Program-made: the position numbers and the translations under genes
The notes under the pieces: model-generated
What the model saw: only the letters and a program-made list of their open reading frames with translations
Told to the model about the DNA's origin: nothing
Databases searched by the model: none
Assembly: GCF_001274935.1 (NCBI RefSeq)
Contig: NZ_LILC01000013.1
Coordinates: 1 to 64,000 of the forward strand
DNA from: Priestia koreensis
GTDB lineage: Bacteria > Bacillota > Bacilli > Bacillales > Bacillaceae_H
Reading direction: 5' to 3'
DNA length: 64,000 nucleotides
In this document: one piece after another, positions 7,198-15,863 of the stretch
Numbering within the stretch: the stretch's first letter is position 1
How the letters are laid out: the number at the start of each line of letters is the position of its first letter

Positions 7198-7965
7198 CTA
7201 AAAAAATTCATATAGACCTTGATCAAAATAAGCGTATTCTTCTTTTGAGATAGCAAGTCGTTGATATCCATCGTAAAAAGCGTCTATATATTGGGGATGA
7301 TTGGTGAATCGTCGCACGGCTAATGCCACATCATAGCGCGGATCTCCAATGGTTAGATCTGCTACATCAATAAATGTCTCTACTTTTCCATCCCTCACTA
7401 GAACATTCTCCATCGTGCAATCTCCGTGAATCATCGTCTCTAAAATGGGCGCTGGCTTTTCTGCATGTAACTTTTCCAGGAGTACATCATTTCCATCCGT
7501 TCCCCCTTCATGCAAATTAATCTCCGCTTGTTTAAGCTGTCCATCTAGCCAGGGAACGGATTTTCTGAGAGGTTCGTTCAAAGGCAACTCATGGAGCTTC
7601 CTTATAAGTTCACCAAACGAGTTCATAAGCTTGCATTTTTCCTGCTCAGTTTTAGCCAGACTAAAGGCTTTTCTTAATGTCATTCCTTCCTCAAAGGACA
7701 TAATCAAGTGGCTTCCTTCTTCATCTTCAAAAAAACCGTAATATGTTGGTACGGGAAGAAAAGTAGATTGAAGGGTTTCTAGCACATATGCCTCACGTAC
7801 TAGCCATGAGCGGTATCTTTTGGTGAACGCGCTTTTCAGTAAATAAGTATGTGTTTCAGTTTGTACCCTACTGACTTTTGATGTCCATCCCTGCTCATTT
7901 AGAAGTTCAATGTTAATTACTTCTCCAATGATATTCTCTATTTGTTTTAAACGTTCGGTATTTAT
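7198..7965 (-). CDS. Aminoglycoside phosphotransferase-like kinase, apparent ATA start
   Basis: Kinase-like phosphotransferase of the APH family. The catalytic loop HGDCTMEN (HxDxxxxN) and the metal-binding IDVADLTIGDPRYDVA are present in the C-lobe. Canonical starts in this frame begin only at GTG 7785, which would remove half of the N-lobe, yet the frame stays open upstream and encodes typical N-lobe sequence (GWTSKVSRVQTETHTYLLK). A perfect AAGGAGG (7974-7980) sits eight bases before an ATA codon at 7963-7965, and a stop lies just beyond. I therefore place the start at 7965 (255 aa). It is either a rare AUA start or a start-codon mutation. Confidence 0.7.
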   Translation of the reverse strand: MNTERLKQIENIIGEVINIELLNEQGWTSKVSRVQTETHTYLLKSAFTKRYRSWLVREAYVLETLQSTFLPVPTYYGFFEDEEGSHLIMSFEEGMTLRKAFSLAKTEQEKCKLMNSFGELIRKLHELPLNEPLRKSVPWLDGQLKQAEINLHEGGTDGNDVLLEKLHAEKPAPILETMIHGDCTMENVLVRDGKVETFIDVADLTIGDPRYDVALAVRRFTNHPQYIDAFYDGYQRLAISKEEYAYFDQGLYEFF

Positions 7966-8068
7966 TGTTTATTCCTCCTTCTTAAACGTGTTCAATACAT
8001 GATTCGTGAGAATAGAGAGAAGTCCTCTTTTACATAAATTGATTGACTTTTGTTCCTTTTCTCTTTAT

Positions 8069-8086
8069 ATTAGACTGATCGGTCTA
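8069..8086 (+). promoter_or_regulatory. LmrA/YxaF-type operator upstream of lmrA
   Basis: The 18-mer ATTAGACTGATCGGTCTA contains the inverted repeat TAGAC/GTCTA and fits the B. subtilis LmrA/YxaF box (AWTATAtagaNYGgTCTA) at about 15 of 18 positions. It lies 35 bases before lmrA, implying autorepression. Confidence 0.7.
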
Positions 8087-8120
8087 TAGGCGAAATGAAT
8101 TAGAGAGGGGGTAATGGATT

Positions 8121-8681
8121 ATGAATACGCGCGATAAAATTATTCAAACGGCTTCTAGCTTGTTTCAGTTACAGGGCTATCATGCAACAGGTCTTACTCA
8201 AATTCTTGAGCAAAGCGCTACGCCAAAGGGTTCGATGTATTATCACTTTCCACAAGGAAAAGAGCAGCTGGCTGTTGAAGCGATTAAGTATATGAAAGAG
8301 TTTGTTCAGGAAAAAAATGAAGAAATTCTTGAGAACTATGAAGATGCCGTTGAGGCTATTCAGCGCATCATTCTTGACGTAGCAGATCATTTTGAGAAAG
8401 ATGATCACGCCCCTGGTTTTCCAGTAGGATTACTTGCAGCAGAAACGGCTTCCACAAGTGAGTTGCTACAACAAGCATGTCAGCAGGCATTTGAGGCTTG
8501 GGAAGGCGGATACTACAAGAAGCTTACTGCAAACGGTTGGGACGAAGGGAGCGCACAGGATATGGCAATTGTGATTAATTCCTTAATCGAAGGCAGCATT
8601 TTGCGCGCTCTTGCCAATAAAAGCAGTAAACCGCTTCGCATTGCAGCGGCACAAATTCCACAGCTGTTAAAACAAACATAG
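8121..8681 (+). CDS. lmrA: TetR-family repressor LmrA
   Basis: A 186-aa TetR-type repressor. The N-terminal helix-turn-helix domain (residues 1-50) contains ATPKGSMYYHFPQGKEQL, close to that of B. subtilis LmrA/YxaF; the C-terminal ligand-binding part includes GFPVGLLAAETAS, also typical of that subfamily. It is followed by an lmrB-like efflux gene and both are preceded by matching operator boxes, so it should repress itself and the pump until a drug or flavonoid-like ligand binds. AGAGGGGGT precedes the ATG. Confidence 0.85.
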   Translation: MNTRDKIIQTASSLFQLQGYHATGLTQILEQSATPKGSMYYHFPQGKEQLAVEAIKYMKEFVQEKNEEILENYEDAVEAIQRIILDVADHFEKDDHAPGFPVGLLAAETASTSELLQQACQQAFEAWEGGYYKKLTANGWDEGSAQDMAIVINSLIEGSILRALANKSSKPLRIAAAQIPQLLKQT

Positions 8682-8702
8682 ACGTTGTTCATTTACATAA
8701 AA

Positions 8703-8720
8703 ATTATAGTGACTGGTCTA
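8703..8720 (+). promoter_or_regulatory. LmrA/YxaF-type operator upstream of lmrB
   Basis: ATTATAGTGACTGGTCTA fits the B. subtilis LmrA/YxaF box at 16 of 18 positions. It lies 57 bases before lmrB, so the pump gene has its own operator in addition to read-through from lmrA. Confidence 0.7.
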
Positions 8721-8776
8721 ATGTTCAAGCTGTAACGAATATACATGAGATGGTTTGATTAAAAGGGGGAAATAAA

Positions 8777-10222
8777 ATGGATGCGAGTGCTACTCAGCAC
8801 AGCCAAACACAGATAAAAGTTTTACCGATTATGATTGCCTTTTTAATGAGCGGTTTTATCGGGCTTTTTAGTGAAACAGCGCTTAATATGGCGCTAGCTG
8901 ATTTAATGAGGGAATTTGAAATTAGAGAAACGACCGTTCAGTGGTTAACGACAGGATACCTGCTTGTGCTTGGCATTTTAGTTCCGGTATCAGGTCTATT
9001 ATTACAACGTTTTACGACGAGACAGCTCTTTATCGCTGCTCTCTCCTTCTCGGTTGTCGGAACGCTTGTAGCGGCTCTTTCACCGACGTTTACCTTCTTA
9101 ATGGGGGCTCGCGTCATTCAAGCAATTGGTACAGGTCTTCTATTACCGTTAATGTTCAATACGATTCTGTTAATCTTCCCTCCTGAAAAGCGCGGAGCTG
9201 CGATGGGAATGATTGGTCTTGTTATTATGTTTGCTCCAGCCGTTGGCCCAACGATTTCAGGGTTAATCATTGAGCATTTAACATGGCACTGGATTTTCTG
9301 GATTTCACTTCCTGTTCTAGTGTTCTCACTGATTTTCGGGATCATTTATATGCAAAATGTGTCTGAAACGAAAACGATTAAGCTGGACGCCCTCTCCATT
9401 GTGTTATCAACCATTGGTTTTGGGGGAATCGTCTTTGGCTTCAGTAGCGCTGGTGAAGGAGATGCTGGGTGGCTAGAGCCAAAGGTTCTTATTTCAATTG
9501 GAATTGGTGTGTTGTTTTTAATTCTATTTAGCCTCCGTCAAGTATCGATGGATCAGCCAATGATTAACTTAAAAGTGTTTAAATATCCAATGTTCACGAT
9601 TGGTCTTGTGATGATCTTCATTTGTATGATGGTGATCTTGTCATCAATGCTATTATTACCGATTTATTTGCAAGGTGGTCTTGTTTTAACCGGATTTGTA
9701 GCAGGACTGTTGCTTCTTCCTGGTGGGGTCGTAAATGGACTTATCTCGCCTGTGATGGGTCGATTATTTGATAAGTATGGTCCCAAATGGCTCGTGATTC
9801 CAGGCTTTATTATCATATCTGTTGTCCTTTGGTTCTTCACGACCATTAATACCGCTTCAACGACAGCCTTTATCATTGTGCTTCATACGTGTCTAATGAT
9901 TGGGGTTGCAATGGTCATGATGCCAGCTCAAACAAACGGCTTGAATCAGCTACCGAAGCAGTTCTACCCTGATGGAACGGCCGTTATGAACACGCTACAG
10001 CAAATTGCCGGTGCAATCGGAACAGCCGTAGCCGCAAGTATTATGGCATCTGGTCAAAAGGATTACATGGCAACCGTAAAAAATCCTGCGGACCCGTCTG
10101 TTATTTCTGCTTCGATCACAGCTGGGACACAGCACGCCTTCGTGTTTATCTTAACGGTCGCAATCATTGGATTTTTAGGATCTCTATTCATTAAGCGTGT
10201 GAATGTGAAGGAAGTATCGTAA
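8777..10222 (+). CDS. lmrB: DHA2-family multidrug efflux transporter LmrB
   Basis: A 481-aa proton-driven drug exporter of the DHA2 (14-helix) branch of the major facilitator superfamily. The family motif WLTTGYLLVLGILVPVSGLL is at residues 56-75, and hydrophobic segments are spread along the whole protein. The neighbouring LmrA-type repressor and the length match B. subtilis LmrB, which confers lincomycin and puromycin resistance. AAAGGGGG precedes the ATG. Actual substrates are inferred only. Confidence 0.85.
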   Translation: MDASATQHSQTQIKVLPIMIAFLMSGFIGLFSETALNMALADLMREFEIRETTVQWLTTGYLLVLGILVPVSGLLLQRFTTRQLFIAALSFSVVGTLVAALSPTFTFLMGARVIQAIGTGLLLPLMFNTILLIFPPEKRGAAMGMIGLVIMFAPAVGPTISGLIIEHLTWHWIFWISLPVLVFSLIFGIIYMQNVSETKTIKLDALSIVLSTIGFGGIVFGFSSAGEGDAGWLEPKVLISIGIGVLFLILFSLRQVSMDQPMINLKVFKYPMFTIGLVMIFICMMVILSSMLLLPIYLQGGLVLTGFVAGLLLLPGGVVNGLISPVMGRLFDKYGPKWLVIPGFIIISVVLWFFTTINTASTTAFIIVLHTCLMIGVAMVMMPAQTNGLNQLPKQFYPDGTAVMNTLQQIAGAIGTAVAASIMASGQKDYMATVKNPADPSVISASITAGTQHAFVFILTVAIIGFLGSLFIKRVNVKEVS

Positions 10223-10331
10223 AAAAGCAGTGCTGGACTTATAAGTCGTTCAGTTTTAAAGTAGAACATAAAAAAACGAACGAGAATAATAGCTAACTCA
10301 CAGCTAAACGATCAAAAGAAAAAGGTCTTGT

Positions 10332-10360
10332 CCTCGAAGGTAACAGGTTCCCATTCGGGG
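10332..10360 (+). other. Unexplained structured segment in a 424-bp gap
   Basis: The gap 10223-10646 has no gene. Within it CCTCGAA (10332-10338) can pair with TTCGGGG (10354-10360, one G-U pair) around a loop containing GGTAACAGGTTCCCA. The segment is more GC rich than its surroundings and looks like a folded RNA or the end of an element, but it matches no tRNA or riboswitch I know. Confidence 0.3.
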
Positions 10361-10388
10361 TGCAAAAGTTAAAATTACAATAGTTTTT

Positions 10389-10425
10389 GGCGTGAATTCA
10401 CCAGTGAATTCACGCCTTTATTTTT
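10389..10425 (+). terminator. Strong intrinsic terminator
   Basis: GGCGTGAATTCAC (10389-10401) pairs perfectly with GTGAATTCACGCC (10404-10416), followed by TTTATTTTT. It lies 167 bases after lmrB and probably ends that transcript. Confidence 0.8.
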
Positions 10426-10646
10426 ATTGATCAATTAACGTTCGTTGTACTTTTATCAAAAATCCCCCTAGTCGTTCGCAGAGATTTTCTTTATATGGAC
10501 AATACTTATTGTACCTATGAAACCTATGTGCGAAAATGGTTGTGAAATTGCCTGAGAATTGGGCTAACAGATAAGGTACTTACTAGGAAAGATATAATTT
10601 ATTTAAAATAAAGATAGAACGTTGATAAGCAAAGGAGTTTGGAGAA

Positions 10647-11150
10647 ATGAACTTAGAAAAGCTAAAAAAAGCATTAAAAGAGGAAAAAATTGATGAAGCA
10701 GAAGGTATTTTAGAGGAAGTAGGGACAAATAAGTACGAACCCGCCATCCCGCTTCTCATTGAGTTTTTAAAAAGCACAGATAATCATCGACTAAGAAATT
10801 CTATTGCACTTACTCTTAGTGATATTGAAAATGAAATAGCAGTAGAACCATTGATTGAAATGATAAATGACCCAAAGACTTTAGGGTTTAGAGGTTCATT
10901 GCTTTTTGCCTTGAAACCTTTTGATTGTTCTTCACACTTAGAGACGCTAATCTATCATCTTTTATCTGGAAACTTTGAGGTGCAAATGGAAGCATATCAA
11001 CTAATTGAGGAAAACATTCATTCTGATCTATCTGATGATGTAATACTAAAATGTATCATTAAGGTAAAGAAAGAATTAGATGAAATAGAACGAAAAAAGG
11101 AAATACTCTCAGACGCGTTAGACCTGTTATTTTCATTAAAAGAAGTATAA
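10647..11150 (+). CDS. HEAT-repeat protein
   Basis: A 167-aa all-helical protein with HEAT-like repeats: YEPAIPLLIEFLKSTDNHRLR (split here: about residues 30-50) and IAVEPLIEMINDPKT (about 63-78) show the repeating helix pairs with conserved proline and aspartate. Such proteins act as protein-binding scaffolds; no partner is evident. AAAGGAG precedes the ATG by a good distance. It is a single-gene unit with its own terminator. Confidence 0.65.
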   Translation: MNLEKLKKALKEEKIDEAEGILEEVGTNKYEPAIPLLIEFLKSTDNHRLRNSIALTLSDIENEIAVEPLIEMINDPKTLGFRGSLLFALKPFDCSSHLETLIYHLLSGNFEVQMEAYQLIEENIHSDLSDDVILKCIIKVKKELDEIERKKEILSDALDLLFSLKEV

Positions 11151-11181
11151 TGACACGAAAATCTGAGCTAATGAAAGAAAA

Positions 11182-11216
11182 AACGCTGCTGATAGTAAAA
11201 ATCAACAGCGTTTTCT
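11182..11216 (+). terminator. Intrinsic terminator after the HEAT gene
   Basis: AACGCTG and CAGCGTT, extended by TGA/TCA, form a stem around an A-rich loop and are followed by TTTTC. Confidence 0.75.
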
Positions 11217-11282
11217 TATGTGATTATTGTTGTGAATTACCCTTTGCTTTTTGAGGTGAAATGGGGTAAATGTTCTTCGTGG

Positions 11283-11390
11283 TCACTCACCGTGAAGAAC
11301 AAATGATAGAGGGATTTGGTGCTCTTCTACACCAAAATCATCTAACCAGTCTCTCTTTGTGAAATCGCCGTGTAATTTTAACTCCCCCAC
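11283..11390 (-). pseudogene. Short ORF or gene fragment, unknown family
   Basis: A 35-codon GTG-initiated frame containing LHGDFTKRDWLDDFGVEEHQ and ending SFVLHGE. The composition looks like real protein rather than noise, and a purine-rich GGGGAGTGG lies upstream, but no family is recognised and it is short enough to be the tail of a lost gene. Its stop codon lies inside an interrupted inverted repeat (GTTCTTC 11272-11278/GAAGAAC 11294-11300), which could act as its terminator. Confidence 0.35.
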
Positions 11391-11429
11391 CCCACTCCCC
11401 TTGCCCAATCTTGCTTTTTAAAAATTATG

Positions 11430-11879
11430 TTAGCTCTTTTTAGACAGAATCATATCCACATGAGGAATTCCGTCCTCCAAGTAAACATCTGATATTACTT
11501 CAAATCCGAACGACCCGTAGAACTTTCGCAGGTAATCCTGGGCTTGAATTTTAATGCGTGATTCGTTAAGCTCATTTGTTAAAAAATCGAGCGCTCGCTT
11601 CAGCAGCTCTTCCCCTAGCTTTTGCTTGCGATAGGCTTTTTTGACAAGAACGCGTCCGATGGAAGCCTCCTCATAAGACACCCCTGGTGGAAGAAGGCGA
11701 GAGTATGCGGCAATTTCCCCCTCTACTTCTTTAAACAAGTGATAGCTCAGAAGATCCTTTCCATCTAGTTCAGGATACGGACAGTTTTGTTCGACGACAA
11801 ACACGTCTACCCGTTCTTTCAGCACGCTGTACAGCTCATTTGTCGACATTTCTTCAAATCTCCTAATATACCATGTCAT
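11430..11879 (-). CDS. ElaA-type GNAT acetyltransferase
   Basis: A 149-aa acetyltransferase. The N-terminal block with RVDVFVVEQNCPYPELDGKD closely follows the ElaA family, and the acetyl-CoA loop is IGRVLVKKAYRKQKLGEELL (about residues 77-96). The start is placed at ATG 11879 (MTWYIRRFEEM) with GAAGGTG upstream; the longer frame adds 35 residues unlike the family. The substrate is unknown. It is divergent from alsS. Confidence 0.8.
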   Translation of the reverse strand: MTWYIRRFEEMSTNELYSVLKERVDVFVVEQNCPYPELDGKDLLSYHLFKEVEGEIAAYSRLLPPGVSYEEASIGRVLVKKAYRKQKLGEELLKRALDFLTNELNESRIKIQAQDYLRKFYGSFGFEVISDVYLEDGIPHVDMILSKKS

Positions 11880-12018
11880 TGTTGCGGCACCTTCTTTTTC
11901 AAAGTATGTATGAAAGCTATTTTTATTATTATAAGACAAACCTGCCACACATGTCAGCGGCTTATTACATGACATTCCATACATTGGTTACTTTTTATTT
12001 TGATAGGGTACTACATAT

Positions 12019-12032
12019 GTGAAGTACATCAC
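12019..12032. promoter_or_regulatory. Possible Rex (redox) site upstream of alsS
   Basis: GTGAAGTACATCAC is an inverted repeat of GTGA/TCAC with a six-base spacer, resembling the core of the Gram-positive Rex operator (TTGTGAANNNNTTCACAA) with imperfect outer bases. It is 28 bases before the alsS start. Redox control of acetoin synthesis would make sense, but the match is partial. Confidence 0.3.
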
Positions 12033-12059
12033 GTTCTTAGTTAAAGGAGAGATGACAGC

Positions 12060-13739
12060 ATGAGTAAATCAGATAAAAACAATGCTAAAACAGGTGCTGA
12101 TTTATTAGTTGAAAGTTTAGAGAAGCATAATGTTCCTTACATATTCGGCATTCCTGGAGCAAAAATTGATGGCGTATTTGACGTATTAAAAGACCGTGGT
12201 CCAGAGGTCATTTTATGCCGTCATGAGCAAAACGCAGCCTTTATGGCCGCAGCGGTCGGAAGACTCACTGGTAAGCCAGGTGTATGCCTCGTAACATCAG
12301 GACCAGGAGCAGCTAATTTAGCGACCGGGCTTGTGACAGCGACAGCAGAAGGTGACCCAATCGTTGCACTAGCTGGAGCTGTTCCTAGAGGAGATCGAGC
12401 AAAAAATCGTCACCAATCAATGGATAATGAAGGCCTTTTTAAATCCATTACAAAGTTCAGCGTCGAAGTAGAAGATGCAGCGAACGTTTCAGAAGTCATC
12501 GCAGATGCTTTTCGTAAAGCGACCTCTTCTCCTTCTGGCGCAGCGTTTGTCAGCTTGCCACAAGACGTAATGGCGAGTGAAACGTCACTTCCCGTTCTTT
12601 CACCTTTAAAAGCCTCAAAGCTTGGAGCTGCAAATAAAGATGCATTAACAGACGCCGTTCAAACAATTCGCACAGCCAAATTGCCCGTGCTTCTGCTAGG
12701 AATGCGTGCTAGCCAGCCACAGGCAGTAAGGGCAATACGCACGCTTCTTTCGCAGCATGCGATTCCTGTCGTAGAGACGTTTCAAGGAGCTGGAGCCCTT
12801 TCACGTGACCTTGAATCCAACTTTTTTGGACGAGTAGGGCTATTTCGTAATCAACCAGGAGATGTGTTGCTGAAGCATGCTGATGTGGTCGTAACGATTG
12901 GGTATGATCCAATCGAATATCCTCCTTCTCTTTGGAACAAAGAAGGTGAGCGACAGATTGTTCATGTAGACGCCGTTCCTGCACAAGCAGACTATGACTA
13001 TCAGCCAACAGTGGAGTTATGGGGAGATATTTCGAGTACGGTTGAAGCTCTTGTAAGTGAGTGGCCCTCTATCACGTATTCAGATGAGATTACTGCTCGC
13101 CTAACAACCATTAAGAGTACACTTCAACAGTCAGAGGAAGACTACGAATTCAATGAAGACACTAAACAGCTGCATCCCCTTCAAATTATTGACGTTCTTC
13201 AGCAGACGATTGATGATGATACAACGGTCACGTGTGATATTGGCTCGTTGTATATCTGGATGGCTCGCTATTTCCGCTCCTACACACCACAACATTTGTT
13301 ATTTACAAACGGAATGCAAACGCTTGGTGTGGCGCTTCCGTGGGGGATTGCGGCATCGCTCGTTCGACCTCATGAAAAAGTCTTGTCCATGTCTGGAGAC
13401 GGTGGCTTTCTGTTCTCAGCGATGGAGCTTGAAACAGCCGTTCGCCTGAACCTCCCCATCGTCCATATTATTTGGAATGATCAAACCTATGACATGGTTG
13501 GCTTTCAGCAGCAAGTGAAGTACAACCGAAAATCAGCGGTAGAATTCGGAAACGTTGACTTTGTGAAATTTGCGGAAAGCTTCGGTGCAAAAGGATTTAG
13601 AGTACACACAAAAGAGGAACTTGCATCGGTATTGAAAGAAGCGTTTCAGACCGACGGACCTGTCGTCATTGATGTTCCCGTTGATTATAAAGATAACGAG
13701 AAGCTAAATACACAGCTATTACCAGATCAATTAAACTAA
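12060..13739 (+). CDS. alsS: Catabolic acetolactate synthase
   Basis: Thiamine-diphosphate enzyme that condenses two pyruvates to 2-acetolactate with release of CO2, the first step of acetoin synthesis. At 559 aa it has the three domains of the family: an N-terminal PYR domain with the catalytic glutamate in [11 protein letters not shown] (about residue 57), a central domain, and a C-terminal PP domain with the ThDP/Mg motif [20 protein letters not shown] beginning near residue 447. It is followed after 16 bases by alsD, which separates it from the biosynthetic IlvB enzymes. AAAGGAGAG precedes the ATG. No alsR regulator gene is adjacent. Confidence 0.93.
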   Translation: MSKSDKNNAKTGADLLVESLEKHNVPYIFGIPGAKIDGVFDVLKDRGPEVILCRHEQNAAFMAAAVGRLTGKPGVCLVTSGPGAANLATGLVTATAEGDPIVALAGAVPRGDRAKNRHQSMDNEGLFKSITKFSVEVEDAANVSEVIADAFRKATSSPSGAAFVSLPQDVMASETSLPVLSPLKASKLGAANKDALTDAVQTIRTAKLPVLLLGMRASQPQAVRAIRTLLSQHAIPVVETFQGAGALSRDLESNFFGRVGLFRNQPGDVLLKHADVVVTIGYDPIEYPPSLWNKEGERQIVHVDAVPAQADYDYQPTVELWGDISSTVEALVSEWPSITYSDEITARLTTIKSTLQQSEEDYEFNEDTKQLHPLQIIDVLQQTIDDDTTVTCDIGSLYIWMARYFRSYTPQHLLFTNGMQTLGVALPWGIAASLVRPHEKVLSMSGDGGFLFSAMELETAVRLNLPIVHIIWNDQTYDMVGFQQQVKYNRKSAVEFGNVDFVKFAESFGAKGFRVHTKEELASVLKEAFQTDGPVVIDVPVDYKDNEKLNTQLLPDQLN

Positions 13740-13755
13740 AAAGGAATGAGTAAAG

Positions 13756-14469
13756 ATGACAAAAGAGAACCAGAAAACCATTTATCAAACCTCCACAATG
13801 ATTGCCCTTTTAGATGGTGTGTTTGACGGAGTCGTTACGTATAAAGATCTAGCAAAGCAAGGTGACTTTGGCCTTGGAACGTTTAATAAGCTAGACGGTG
13901 AAATGATCGCGATTGACGGAGAATTTTATCAAATTACGCATGGAAAAGCGATTCCGGTTGAGGAAAGTGCGAAAACGCCTTTTGCTATTATGACGACGTT
14001 TCAAGAAGAGGTTTCCTATAAAATCGAAGAGGAAATGAGCCTAGAGCAGCTAGAAGAATGGCTAAATAAACGCTTGCAGAGTAAAAATATTTTTTATGCG
14101 ATTCGCATTGACGGGACGTTTCGTGAAGTGAAAACGAGAACCGTTGCCAAGCAAGAAAAGCCTTATCCTTCTATGGTGGAAGCAGCAGAAAATCAGCCTA
14201 CGTTCACATCAACGAACGTTACGGGAACGATTGCTGGATTTTTCACCCCTAACTATGCGACAGGAATTGGTGTTCCGGGTTATCACCTGCATTTTATCGA
14301 TGAAGCACGTAAGGAAGGCGGTCATGTTCAGGATCTGACGATAGAGAACATCACGATCAAGATTTGCCAAAAAACAAAGTTAGATTTAACTCTCCTTGAA
14401 ACGAACGAGTTTTTAGAAGCAGATCTAGAGAGTCATAGCGTAGAAGAAGAAATTGCTACAGCAGAGTAA
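13756..14469 (+). CDS. alsD: Acetolactate decarboxylase
   Basis: Converts 2-acetolactate to acetoin and CO2 in the cytoplasm. The zinc-binding region is visible as GVPGYHLHFIDEARKEGGHV (about residues 174-193), with the HLH pair and the later histidine as metal ligands. The 237-aa length is close to other Bacillus AlsD proteins. It is co-transcribed with alsS and followed by a terminator. This pair drains pyruvate into a neutral product during overflow metabolism. Confidence 0.93.
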   Translation: MTKENQKTIYQTSTMIALLDGVFDGVVTYKDLAKQGDFGLGTFNKLDGEMIAIDGEFYQITHGKAIPVEESAKTPFAIMTTFQEEVSYKIEEEMSLEQLEEWLNKRLQSKNIFYAIRIDGTFREVKTRTVAKQEKPYPSMVEAAENQPTFTSTNVTGTIAGFFTPNYATGIGVPGYHLHFIDEARKEGGHVQDLTIENITIKICQKTKLDLTLLETNEFLEADLESHSVEEEIATAE

Positions 14470-14484
14470 GCGGAGCTTTTTTAG

Positions 14485-14524
14485 AAACGTCACGCCCCTT
14501 AAACTTGAGGTACGTGACGTTTTT
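14485..14524 (+). terminator. Intrinsic terminator of alsSD
   Basis: AAACGTCACG and CGTGACGTTT form the stem around an 18-base region and run into a T-tract. Confidence 0.85.
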
Positions 14525-14532
14525 ACATTCAC

Positions 14533-15846
14533 TTATATTGCTGTCGTGGTTGTACGTAATAATTCAAAAGCTTTCTCCATGTCAACATCCCGTTTTAAAT
14601 GCTCGGGTGTCCATGGAATATATACGTGGGGCTCTATCCCTTTTCGCGTCATGCCCCTTCCCTCGTCAATTCGTGATAATCGTGACGTCGGATAGGAAAG
14701 CTCGAAGGTATCGTTCCACGTTTGAGACAGTAGGTTCGCATAGTCATTCACCCCTGCAGTTGGTCTACCGATTACCGTCACTTTGCTCGATTTTTTACAC
14801 ATTTCAATAAAAGAATCTCCTGAGCTTGCACACGTATAGTCTGTTAACACAACGACTTTCTGGGGCTGGGGAAATCCTTTTACAAACGTGTTCTCGGGAA
14901 GAAGCTCACGAAAATCAAACTCAACAAAGCCCTTCCCCTTATGTTTTTTCCATTCACGTAAAAATAACTCGACGGAGAAGCGCGACTGTTTGTCGTCAAT
15001 GAATGTTAACTGTCGTTCAATTTCATAAACGGCACGTTCTGCATTTGATGTGGTGTTATGAAACAGCATTTTCTCCGTGGGATCGTATAGCTCCGTTCCT
15101 TCTGGTGGCAACAAATAAGGAAGCAATGGGAAAAAGCTTGAATCGCTTCCTCCTTTATTCACGCGAACGTCTACAATCCAATGTTTAGCTTTACTCAACA
15201 GCTGCTCATTGTTCCTGATAAGATTCACAATGGCATCAGGGTTTGCAAAATCGGTTATTTTAAACATAACAGTATCTGGCGTTTGTTCTTGAACGCTGTA
15301 TGTAGGAATCCATTTCGGATAATCAAACCACCGCAAATTTATCGTTTGGCGACTTCCAGCTTCTGTTACGACTTCACCTTTATCATAAAGAGCTAAAATC
15401 TTTGTCCACTTTTCGCGCTCTGCCGTACGTTCGTTTACATAGCGGTGGTGAATTTCTTTTAACTCTAGGACAGGTATGTCCCCTAATGACGTAAAATACA
15501 TTCCTTTTTGGAGCTGTGACTCCTGCTGTGCGGACGTTACATAAAGCTTATCTTCAAAGCGCCGCACGTCAAACCCTCGATGACGTTTTTTCACCGATTT
15601 ATTTTGAATAGCATTAAAAAACAGATGTGGGTCATTCCAATCCATTAAATAATCTTGCACAAGATCGACAACCGCTTCATCCGTTAATAGTTGCTCGGCT
15701 TGCAATCTACGAATCTCGTGGATGTATTCATCAGGGCGGTCACACCCTATTTTGTCATAACAGCCCGCATAGTCGTTGCGCATAATATGAACGATTTCAT
15801 TAAATACTTGTTCCAATGAGGTCCCTCTTTTCTTGTGTTCATTCAT
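14533..15846 (-). CDS. S41-family peptidase
   Basis: A 437-aa protein with the S41 (tail-specific protease/tricorn-like) fold. The catalytic serine region is TDYTCASSGDSFIEM (about residues 335-349), followed by GRPTAGVNDYAN, which lacks the lysine of CtpA-type enzymes and so resembles the other S41 subgroup. No signal peptide is seen, so it may act in the cytoplasm. It is the third gene of a three-gene minus-strand operon behind a small membrane protein and an HExxH protease. Confidence 0.75.
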   Translation of the reverse strand: MNEHKKRGTSLEQVFNEIVHIMRNDYAGCYDKIGCDRPDEYIHEIRRLQAEQLLTDEAVVDLVQDYLMDWNDPHLFFNAIQNKSVKKRHRGFDVRRFEDKLYVTSAQQESQLQKGMYFTSLGDIPVLELKEIHHRYVNERTAEREKWTKILALYDKGEVVTEAGSRQTINLRWFDYPKWIPTYSVQEQTPDTVMFKITDFANPDAIVNLIRNNEQLLSKAKHWIVDVRVNKGGSDSSFFPLLPYLLPPEGTELYDPTEKMLFHNTTSNAERAVYEIERQLTFIDDKQSRFSVELFLREWKKHKGKGFVEFDFRELLPENTFVKGFPQPQKVVVLTDYTCASSGDSFIEMCKKSSKVTVIGRPTAGVNDYANLLSQTWNDTFELSYPTSRLSRIDEGRGMTRKGIEPHVYIPWTPEHLKRDVDMEKAFELLRTTTTAI

Positions 15847-15863
15847 TCCGCGCGTTGTCCTTT

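Noticed and set aside
10310..10380. tRNA-like sequence (GGTTCCCATTCGGGG)
   Set aside because: No acceptor, D or anticodon stem can be drawn around it; kept only as an unexplained structured segment.
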